Assembly (NCBI GenBank): GCA_027886185.1 | Contig: WOAB01000606.1 | Span: 5,704,001 to 5,768,000, forward strand | Reading direction: 5' to 3' | DNA: 64,000 nucleotides | Source: Rheum nobile | Taxonomy: Eukaryota > Streptophyta > Magnoliopsida > Caryophyllales > Polygonaceae | Shown here: in pieces, positions 56,962 through 64,000 of the stretch | Numbering within the stretch: position 1 is the first letter of the stretch | How the letters are laid out: each line of letters opens with the position of its first letter | Notes under the pieces: model-generated | Told to the model about the DNA's origin: nothing | Databases searched by the model: none | Seen by the model: only the letters and a program-made list of their open reading frames with translations | Translations under genes and position numbers: made by a program

Positions 56962-59433
56962 AGTGTGTGTCCAGAGATGTTGCCGCGGGGCGATGATGTC
57001 ACCGCGGGCAGCGGTGAGTTTTGCTGGCTCTCAGTTGAACATGCAGCCGGGTCGCGGTAGGTGTCACCGCGGGGCGGTGGAGCCTCCAGTTCCACAATTT
57101 CTACAGATCGCCGGGTCGCGGTAGTGCAGACCGCGGGGCGGTAGGCGTTACCCGAAGTTCCTTTGATCATAAAGAGTGTGTCATCTGGAAAAGTTCCGTG
57201 AATGGGGCTCTGCACTCCGGGCTTATCTTCTTCATGTACGAGCCTACTCAGGTGATCAGCTACTAGGTTCTCCACTCCCTTTTTATCTCGTATCTCAACA
57301 TCAAATTCAGTGAGTAGGAGAACCCATCGGATTAATCTTGGCTTTGCTTCCTTCTTCGTCATTAGGTAACAAAGGGCAGCATGATCTGTGTAGATGATCA
57401 CCTTTACTCCCAAAAGATATTGCCTAAAATTTTCCAAGGCAAACACAACTGCTAGCATTTCCTTCTCAGTGGTGGAGTAGTTCCTCTGAGCTCCATTTAG
57501 AGTCATGGAGGCATAATGAATTACATGGGAGGCACGTCCCACTTTCTGGCCTAGAACCGCTCCAACCGCATAGTCACTGGCGTCGCACATGATCTCAAAT
57601 GGGCGAGACGAGTCAGGTGCCTGAATGATAGGTGCACTTGTTAGGTGTTCTCTCAAGCAATCAAACGCCTTCTTGCACTCATCGGTGAACTCATAGGTCA
57701 CCTCCTTCTTCAGTAGATCGCATAGAGGTGAAGAGATCTTAGAGAAGTCCTTGATAAACCTTCGGTAAAAACCTACATGACCTAAAAAGGAGCGCACTTC
57801 ACGCACATTAGTAGGATAAGGCAAAGACTGAATCACATCAATCTTCACCTTATCGACCTCAATACCCCTAGCAGAAACAATATGACCAAGTACTATACCT
57901 TGTTCTACCATGAAATGACACTTTTCAAAATTCAAAACCAAATTGGTTTCAACACATTTTTTAAGTACAAGTGCCAAATGGTTCAAACATGAATCAAAGC
58001 TAGTCCCATGCACTGTGAAGTCATCCATGAATCCTCAATAAATTTCTCAACATATTCAGAGAAGATACTAACCATACATCGTTGAAATGTATCGGGTGCG
58101 TTACACAAACCGAATGACATTCTGTGGTATGCAAAGGTGCCAAAGGGGCATGTAAAGGTGGTTTTCTCCTGGTCCTCTGGCGCTATAGCCACCTGAAAGT
58201 ATCCTGAATACCCATCGAGAAAACAGTAATAAGCATTTGATCAATAAAAGGTAAGGGAAAATGGTCTTTTCGAGTTACCGCATTCAGCTTACGGTAGTCA
58301 ATGCACACCCTCCATCCTGTAGTGGTCCTTGTAGGAACCAAATCCCCTTGTTGATTCTCTACTATAGTGATACCTCCTTTCTTAGGGACAACCTGAGTTG
58401 GACTTACCCATTGGCTATCGGAAATAGGGAAGATCATATCAGCTTTAAGGAGTTTCAGCACCTCCTTCTTGACCACTTCCATCATTGGAGGATTGAGTCT
58501 TCTCTGTGGCTGCCTAGATGGTTTGGCTCCATCTTCAAGTAGAATCTTATGCATACAAGTCGAGGGACTTATCCCTTTTATGTCTACAATGGTCCATCCT
58601 AGCGCAGTCTTGTACTCCCTGAGCACGCCTAATAGCTTCATTTCTTGGTCTTCAGAAAGCTTATTAGACACAATGACTGGCAGAGTGTCGTTGGCTCCAA
58701 GAAAGGCGTACTTGAGGTGATCCGGCAACGGCTTCAATTCAATCTCGGGAGCCTGTACAACAGAGGGAACAAGCTTTTCGCTCGGGTTTAGTAAATTGGG
58801 GCCAACGCCCAAAGGATCTATAGGAAACTTACCATATGCATCCATTTGAGCTATGATTTCCTGCATGTTAGTTGGTAAAGAGTATTCCTTATGGGACAAA
58901 TCCAAATTATTCTCAACAATGGACATCAACTCATCAGGACCAGATATATTAAATATATCTTGCGCAATGGAATCAATCACATCAATGGAGCATAAAGAAT
59001 GGTCTTCATTGGGGTGTTTCATAGCTTCATATATGTTATATTCCACCTTCTCCCCATCGAATTCCATAGAAAGTGTCCCACTTTGCAAATCAAGTTTAGT
59101 CTTAGCAGTTTTCAAAAATGGTCTACCTAACAGTATAGGAGTCGCCTTTGTATCCATATCCATATCTAAGACATAAAAATCTGCAGGGAATATCAACTTA
59201 TCAACCATAACAAGAGCATCCTCTACTACTCCTCTAGGATAGAAACTAGACCTATCAGCTAATTGAATTACAATTCCTGTTTCCTGCAGAGGTCCAAGTC
59301 TAAGAGATTCATAGAGGAAATATGGCAAAACATTAATGGAGGCACTAAGATCAAGCATAGCTCTTTCAAATTTAGTGTCACCAATAATACAAGGAATGCT
59401 CCATATACCTGGATCGCCGCACTTCTTTGGCAT
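56928..59433 (-). pseudogene. element B protease, reverse transcriptase and RNase H
   Basis: Minus-strand frames 59433-58183, 58192-57983 and 58028-56928. Seen: protease AMLDLSASINVLP, RT WVSPTQVVPKKGG and WRVCIDYRKLN, SFGLCNAPDTFQRCM, catalytic MDDFTVHG, then RNase H (FEIMCDASDYAVGAVLG, TTEKEMLAVVFAL, YTDHAALCYL). A ~20-nt deletion shifts frame near 58240 and a second shift lies at the F-MDD motif near 58030. The end of the frame runs into the GC-rich module at 56982-57143, which adds APPPRGDTYRDPAA-type peptides. Confidence 0.85.
56982..57143 (-). repeat. GC-rich dyad module at the RNase H / integrase junction
   Basis: Order on +: GCCGCGGGGCGATG, CACCGCGGGCAGCGGTG, ~35-bp spacer, GCCGGGTCGCGGTAGG, CACCGCGGGGCGGTGG, ~28-bp spacer, GCCGGGTCGCGGTAG, ACCGCGGGGCGGTAGG. 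It is the longest module in the element and lies within the pol reading frame. Confidence 0.85.
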
Positions 59434-60654
59434 ACGCCTCTGGAATACAGCGGATACGCGTTCGCTGACCTTGACTTTTTCCTTGCCCTTCAGCTTCTGA
59501 TTTCTCTTGATGGTGCATAGCTCCTTTAAAAACTTAGCGTACCTAGGTACACTCTTTACAAGCTTAAGGAGGGGGATGTTTACCTCACACTTACTGAAGG
59601 TGTCGAAGAGATCCTTGTCGTCGATTATTCTCCTTTCCTTTAGTGCCTCCGGAAAGGGGGCATGGGGCTTTTCAGAACCAAGAGGAGGAAAATTTGGACG
59701 AACATAGGGGTCCTCTTTTTCGTCATGATCAAAATCCAGATCTGGGCTTTCACCGCGGGGCGGTGTACTTGGCCGCGGGGCGGTGGTGGTAACTCAGGAG
59801 AACTGAGAGTTTGCACCGGGTCGCGGTCAGAAGCACCGCGGGGCGGTAAGATTCGCCCATCTTCAATTTCAGCTTTGTCGTCCTTTTCAGCAGTAGGAGC
59901 GACTTGTAATTGCTTGCCACTTCAGAGGGTCACAACACTTATACTTTCTTGCGAGACCCTTTTGTCCAACCTAGTGACCACATCTGTTAACTGGCCCACT
60001 TTCTTTTCCATGCTCTTGATGCTTGCCTCAGTTGTTTGCACATGAGTTGTGAAGTGCATTGTTAAGGCCGTGGGCAAGTCGTTAGTTGAAGGGGAGCTAC
60101 TAGCTTGGGGAGCAACTGGTAGCTCATCAAAGTGAGGTTGTGGTGGTTGTTGTAGCTGTTGTTGATCATGTCGAGGTCTAATAGGTCCGTAACCTCTAGC
60201 AGCGTATACTTCAGCAGTAGTGGCATCCTGAAGTTGGGGACAAGCATTGGTGTTGTGAAATGGATCAACGCAAATTCCACAAACATTGTGCTGTTGAGGT
60301 GCTTCTTGTTTACCCATCTTCGCAATTATGTCTTTCAATGAAGCAATTTCTTGCAATAAATGTGCATCATTGGAGTTGACAGCATTAACTCCTCTGGTCT
60401 TTGGGGCTTCATCGAAGTCCCTTGTGCTCTCAGCCATATCATGAAGTCTAATCATGGCTGCATCAGGGGTCATATTCAAGATACTACCACCACAAGTAGC
60501 ATCTATGATTCTTCTTTCATCATCCAGCAACCCATTGTAAACATAGAGTACTAGAGATTTCTTGTCGAAACCATGGAACGGGCAACTAGAACAAAGTCGT
60601 TTGAACCGCTCACAATAGTCAAAAAGGGTCTCCTCCTCTCCTTGTTCAATATTG
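59434..60654 (-). pseudogene. element B gag, N-terminally truncated
   Basis: Minus strand from the 60655 junction: ANIEQGEEETLFDYCERFKR, LCSSCPFHGFDKKSLV, YNGLLDDERRIIDATCGGS (Athila gag core), CCHC knuckle CGICVDPFHNTNACP, a Gln/Pro-rich region and the KKVGQLTDVVTRLDKRVSQE coiled coil to a stop at 59922. Downstream, 59434-59750 encodes the gag-protease linker (IIDDKDLFDTFSKCEV, KCEVNIPLLKLVKSVPRYAK). The start codon and N-terminus were lost in the deletion that removed half of the 5' LTR. Confidence 0.8.
59751..59850 (-). repeat. GC-rich dyad module inside gag/protease linker
   Basis: CACCGCGGGGCGGTG (59751-59765), GGCCGCGGGGCGGTGG (59771-59786), ~28-bp spacer, CACCGGGTCGCGGTC (59814-59828), CACCGCGGGGCGGTAAG (59834-59850): the same A-A-spacer-B-A order as the other modules. 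Confidence 0.88.
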
Positions 60655-61049
60655 GCAAAATAGGAAACAAATCTCCGCTGGCCGTGAGGCGTCTACGTGT
60701 CCACCGCGGGGCGGTGAGTTCCACCGCGGGGCGGCGGCTACGCTCATTTGCCTTCTCTGAGATCCACCGCCGGGTCGCGGTGGCTTTTGGCGCGGGGCGG
60801 CAAAGTACAACTTCTTCAAGTCTTCATCTTCTGCTCTTCTGTACTACCAATTGATGGTAGCCTTCCTCCATGAGTCTTAAGCAGATCTTCTCCTTCATCT
60901 TCTCCATCCTTCATTAAGCTGTAAATCCTATGATATCTTCACTTCTCAACCCTTCTTCTGGATTACAGACTTAGCCTAAATCTATACCGAAACTCCATCT
61001 AAATCATGTTAATAATCACTAGTTAAGGTGCATGAAATGGCACCTATCA
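60655..61049 (-). repeat. truncated LTR of element B (5' LTR by orientation)
   Basis: 395 bp matching 52325-52699 of the complete LTR (375 bp). The 20-bp excess is an additional CACCGCGGGGCGGTG unit at 60702-60716 next to the unit at 60722. The junction at 60655 (GCAAAATAGG) fuses it to gag. Confidence 0.88.
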
Positions 61050-62117
61050 CCCTCCATGCCCTAATTGGCACAATCGGCGGTCTTGGACACTGTTGTGCAC
61101 ACCCAAACTGCCTAGATGCTTGATCCGGCATGTAAGGCTCGGTGACCCACAAACATGATATGACTCCATGGAATCGCGATGAAGCAAACATCCCGTCGTT
61201 GAAGTCAATCGGGCCGTATGGCATCCACTCAACCTAAACATAATTGAATATTAAACAACTAATCATGCATATAATTTCATATTTTAACATACTAGATAAG
61301 GACCGTATATGCACTTACACTCTCATCATGCATCCCATCCAGCTCCTCCCTATAATTTCTGATTCGGTTAGGTGGCTGTGACATGTCCCATCGACGGGCG
61401 TATGGGATCGGTTGTTGGCAGTTCCAGTATACACTCTGTGCAGGTCTAAACATGGGGAAGTATTGATATATCCATGCCTACACAACAATTATATGTAAGT
61501 CAATTGAGTAAATAACAAATATACATCTATAACAAAACTACATATGTTTTTATACAAGAAAATTTATACCTGGATCAGAGTGAAACATGTGGACATGAGC
61601 CGCGCCTCTTTCCTTGTGCACTCGCCCAAGCTGCGGTACACGTGGGCAAGAACACCGGTACACCAGGCATAGTTCTTGGTTGACGATGGATCAGCCATGA
61701 ACGTAGTGTAATAAACGGGCAATTTATGTTGAGACTTGTCAGGAAAGAGACAAGACCCCACCAAGTACAGCAAGAACCCAACCGTATGCGTCTCGTCAGT
61801 CAATTCCTGGCAATGAGCCTTAAACTCTCTCGCTGTCACGGTACCGGCGACGACATCACCACCACCATGCAGCTCAAAAAACTCTTGCGCCTGCTCCACC
61901 AACGCCTTCTTCAAATCATTGGGGCCCAGCTGCTCGTGCCATTTCTGTGGGGGACCCATGTCTTGCCCTTGTATGTTCAACAGAAGGATCATCCACACAT
62001 CATGGAGAGTTATAGTCATCTCTCCCCATGGCATGTGGAATGAGTTGGTCTCTGGTTGCCAACGCTCGACGAAGGCACCAATCAGCGTCTCATCCACACT
62101 AGTGGAAAAAATACTTT

Positions 62118-62388
62118 TTGAGGCGGACAAATTAATATACGCCTCAACAAGTATCCGAAAAAACATTTCTCGCTAAAGTATTAGAGGCGGGCCAGGGTAA
62201 GGCCCGCCTCTAATGCTAACTAATTGAGGCGGGCCAAGTAGCCCGCCTCAATTAAAGCTTGTTGAGGCGGGCCTCTTAAAGCCCGCCTCAACAAGTATGT
62301 CCAATAGAGGCGGGCATGTAAGGCCCGCCTCTATTAGACCGAGTCGTAATACTTATAGAGGCGGACGTGTTAGGCCCGCCTCTATAAG
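62118..62388. repeat. CACTA subterminal hairpin array
   Basis: Six inverted repeats with core GAGGCGGGC/GCCCGCCTC: 62118-62147 (weaker), 62181-62213, 62221-62254, 62258-62295, 62303-62335 and 62352-62388. Stems are about 13-15 bp with 6-10 nt loops, and the last tolerates one mismatch. Outer stem bases differ among hairpins but pair within each (TTAG/CTAA, TAATT/AATTA, CTTGTT/AACAAG, AATA/TATT, CTTATA/TATAAG). CACTA subterminal repeats are known binding sites for TnpA-type proteins. Confidence 0.9.
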
Positions 62389-63333
62389 CTCAACCCTAAT
62401 TAAAAAAAATTACCAGCTGCGCGTGCCTTCATTCTCCTCTTCGTATCCTCCGTCTTCGCCGAGCTTCATCTTCCCGAGCTCCGACTTCATCTCCCTTCGC
62501 CGAGCTCCCTCTAATACTCCCTTCAACAAGTATCAACAACCTCACCCGATTCCGCTGGTAAGCTCATCTGACACCCTATTTTACTTCTCCAATTCCGCTA
62601 AACTCTACACTTTAATTTGCTCATATTGTCGTCGACCTCAACTTCATCAATCTTAATTATATACTTCTTCTTGGTCTTTTTCTGCCTATTGAAAGCTCGT
62701 GCCTTTTGTTACATTAATCATGAATTTCGAATTTGTGTGTTTTGTGTTTAAATGTTTTAGTCCTTGCACTCTTTTTTGAAAACAGGAAGGTTTGGCTCTG
62801 TTAGAAGCTTAATCGTTTTGTCGGAATACTCCTTAAGATCATTCCTTATGACATAGTCCTTTCCCTTCCTAATTGATTCCTTGATTGGGCTTCCAGTTTG
62901 TGAAAATGAAGAGCAAAAGATTTGATTTATATTCATCATAAATTTAGTTAAGAATGTTAATTTTCTGATGCGGCACACTGAAGGTGTTTGATGAAATGCC
63001 CCTATAGCAGTGGTTTCTCTATATTTTCTGCCTTTGGATAAGGGTTTTCTAGAAGGGATCGAAACTGTCTTATTGTTATCGGTTGACTTGTACATTAAAA
63101 AAACAAAGTCTCATAATCTATGTATTATAATGTATTGAGGATGTAATATACTAGAGGATCACATTTTTACGGTTTATTAATTTAATAAGTGAAAAGGAAA
63201 GCTATATAAATAAAGCAAAAGTGAAAAGAATCATATTCTTTATTTAATTGGTGAAATGACATTCTGCATGCTGATAAGGGCATTGCCTTTAAGGATCGAT
63301 ATTGGGTCAAGGTAATACTTCTACCCTAATTCC
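62389..63333. other. CACTA 5' non-coding region
   Basis: 62410-62540 is CT-rich (CTTCATCTTCCCGAGCTCCG) and may be 5' UTR. A minus-strand open frame of 112 codons (63095-62757) could be a captured fragment but was not recognised. The rest is AT-rich. Confidence 0.4.
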
Positions 63334-63447
63334 TTAGGCCCTTGGCGGGATAGAATTCATAATTTAGGCCCTTGGCGGGATAGTTGAGTTTGTATTTTTT
63401 CTTGCTTGGTTGCGTATTATTATCTATTTAGGCCCTTGGCGGGATAG
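63334..63447 (+). repeat. three copies of TTAGGCCCTTGGCGGGATAG
   Basis: The 20-bp unit occurs at 63334-63353, 63364-63383 and 63428-63447, with unequal spacing. TTACTAGAAATGA, found after the third copy, recurs at 63489-63501 overlapping the start codon of the next ORF. Confidence 0.9.
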
Positions 63448-63497
63448 TTACTAGAAATGAGTATTTAATCTTCCTTGTTTTGCATTTATTACTAGAA

Positions 63498-63737
63498 ATG
63501 AATCATCCTTGGATGTACGGTGACCATACTACGACACAATACTTGAGTGGGGTTGAGGAGTTCATTAGATGTGCTTTAGCACACCAACGGAGTACGAAAG
63601 CCGAAAAAATCTATTGTCCATGCCGTGATTGTAAGAATATAAGGCGGTTAGATGATATTGATGAGATTGAGGATCATTTATTTTACAATAAGTTAATTTT
63701 ATTTTACAATAAGTTATTTTTTTTTACATTTAGGTAG
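63498..63737 (+). CDS. CACTA transposase-associated domain (TNP2 N-terminus), possibly first exon
   Basis: 79 codons: MNHPWMYGDHTTTQYLSGVE, EFIRCALAHQ and a zinc-binding CPCRDCKN, then DEIEDHLF, the pattern of the transposase-associated domain (PF13963) at the start of TNP2 proteins. After DHLF the frame enters a repeated YNKL(I/F)LF stretch made by duplicated TTTTACAATAAGTTA and stops at 63735. A GGTAGATTTT donor-like site near 63733 and TTGCAG at 63755-63760 suggest the reading may splice into the next ORF. I start at ATG 63498 because MxxxWMY is the family N-terminus. Confidence 0.65.
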   Translation: MNHPWMYGDHTTTQYLSGVEEFIRCALAHQRSTKAEKIYCPCRDCKNIRRLDDIDEIEDHLFYNKLILFYNKLFFFTFR

Positions 63738-63774
63738 ATTTTTTTGTGTGCTTGTTGCAGGAATTCTAGTCACT

Positions 63775-64000
63775 ATGTCTAATGAAAGTGGAAATGCTAT
63801 TCTCCCTACCCAAGGTGATCATGAATCACAAGGTGTTAGCGCGATTACACAGATCGCTAAAGGGCGTCGTCCGTCAAAAGGAGTTCAAGTAAAAAAGCCT
63901 ATGCACCTTGAGTTTAATGAGTTAAATGTCCCTGATGGCGAGTGGTCGAAAGAATACGGAAAGCAGGTTGGGAGTTGTGCTCAAAGAATTAATATTAACG
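63775..64000 (+). CDS. CACTA TNPA-like protein, partial at window edge
   Basis: Open from ATG 63775 to the last base (75 codons). Contains AKGRRPSKGVQVKKPMHLEF, then NELNVPDGEW, resembling the (R)GPT...L...K...V.FNE.G.P.G motif in putative plant transposases of the En/Spm type. The acceptor-like TTGCAG 15 bp upstream means it could instead be an internal exon. Truncated by the window, so no integrity judgement. Confidence 0.55.
   Translation, partial: MSNESGNAILPTQGDHESQGVSAITQIAKGRRPSKGVQVKKPMHLEFNELNVPDGEWSKEYGKQVGSCAQRININ

Larger units (their letters stand above)
51465..61049 (-). mobile_element. LTR retrotransposon B: Athila-like Ty3/gypsy, defective
   Basis: The left LTR (3' by orientation) is complete (51465-52699, TGTCAAAG...CACCTATCA). 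The right LTR is only 60655-61049, joined directly to the middle of gag, so R/U5, PBS and the gag start are deleted. Minus-strand order: gag, protease, RT-RNase H, integrase, env-like ORF, LTR, as in the Athila lineage. It interrupts the PMD gene so that ...RAW-R on one side joins DNDTGF on the other. No clean 5-bp target duplication was seen. It carries at least five GC-rich modules of the CACCGCGGGGCGGTG family. Confidence 0.88.
39900..62096. mobile_element. probable large composite Mutator-like element (disrupted)
   Basis: GRF zinc-finger gene (minus), transposase with AT-hook and OTU (plus) and PMD gene (minus) lie in sequence once the two inserted LTR elements are removed, and element-specific palindromes occur between them. 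MULEs carrying extra host-derived domains, and PMD proteins encoded by transposons, are known from plants. Terminal inverted repeats were not identified and the right border is cut by a CACTA element, so the extent is an inference. Confidence 0.45.
50976..62096 (-). pseudogene. plant mobile domain (PMD, MAIN/MAIL1-like) gene, split by element B and truncated by CACTA
   Basis: Minus-strand exons: 62096-61570, 61477-61319, 61233-61050, then beyond element B 51464-51227 and 51146-50976. The first reads ERWQPETNSFHMPWGEMTIT, then LHDV, the signature of the aminotransferase-like plant mobile domain (PF10536). Later exons give YWNCQQPIPYARRWD, EWMPYGPIDFNDG and CIEGCYGRLNPYRDHQC. A stop follows GPPVV near 51320. 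The 5' end is missing because CACTA begins at 62097 within the coding exon. MAIN/MAIL1 proteins act in plant genome stability and silencing, and transposon-borne PMD genes are numerous. No function remains here. Confidence 0.8.
62097..64000 (+). mobile_element. CACTA (En/Spm) transposon, left end; continues past the window
   Basis: Starts with the terminal motif CACTAGTGGAAAAA at 62097, inside a PMD coding exon. Subterminal GAGGCGGGC repeats in hairpins follow (62118-62388). A transposase-associated domain and a second, TNPA-like ORF lie at the window edge. The right end is not in the window, so the 3-bp target duplication (left flank CCA) cannot be checked. Confidence 0.8.

Noticed and set aside
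51465..61049. Search for a 5-bp target duplication around element B
   Set aside because: Left flank ends TGTCC and right flank begins CCCTC; at most two bases overlap, so I do not claim a duplication.
63334..63447. Three spaced 20-bp repeats considered as a CRISPR-like array
   Set aside because: Only three units, unequal spacers, and a plant CACTA transposon context.

Overview
The window is plant nuclear DNA, almost certainly from a eudicot. The evidence is spliced genes with GT-AG introns and recognisable plant families (POLYCHOME, ABHD18-type hydrolase, PGIP), Ty1/copia and Athila-like Ty3/gypsy retrotransposons, plant L1-type LINEs with a terminal RNase H, and MULE and CACTA DNA transposons. 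I do not assign a species. No bacterial, organellar or RNA genes were recognised.

Layout. 0-6.1 kb is a small gene island. It holds a two-exon POLYCHOME/UVI4-like cell-cycle regulator (122-2445) and a five-exon ABHD18-like alpha/beta hydrolase (3795-6091), both on + and apparently intact. 6.6-17.7 kb is a decay zone: minisatellites, an array of ~97-bp repeats in both orientations, a three-exon relic of a STRUBBELIG-type LRR receptor kinase, a 5'-truncated LINE (to 13958), a relic resembling plastid DUF3593 proteins, an internally deleted PGIP pseudogene and a TIR element with inverted internal repeats. 17.7-32.1 kb is one minus-strand LINE. Its ORF1 is broken by a ~240-bp TIR element carrying telomere-like repeats and by an 8.2-kb Ty1/copia element (23227-31437) with 745-bp LTRs, a CAATC target duplication, PBS and PPT. 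34.0-35.1 kb carries an intact single-exon PGIP-like LRR gene, the third plausible working host gene. 35.1-39.9 kb is AT-rich repeat DNA with a ~1.07-kb fold-back element.

39.9-62.1 kb looks like a large, dead Mutator-like composite. In order it has a GRF zinc-finger gene (minus), a multi-exon transposase followed by an AT-hook and an OTU cysteine-protease domain (plus), and a plant mobile domain (PMD) gene (minus). An internally deleted Athila-like retrotransposon (A, 43873-49098) interrupts the transposase, and a second one (B, 51465-61049) interrupts the PMD gene. A CACTA element (62097 to beyond the window) truncates the 5' end of the PMD gene. The CACTA end carries a run of near-perfect hairpins and the start of its protein genes.

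Most unusual signals. Both Athila-like elements carry short GC-rich dyad-symmetric modules in LTRs, coding and non-coding parts. Each element has its own motif family, and copy number differs between the two LTRs of one element. The MULE region has its own recurring palindromes (CACACGTTACGTGTG-like, and GGCACGGTTT hairpins). The CACTA subterminal hairpins keep a common core but change their outer stem bases in a paired way.

Coordinates were read by hand. Exon borders rest on reading frame, splice consensus and recalled family sequences; no database search was run.
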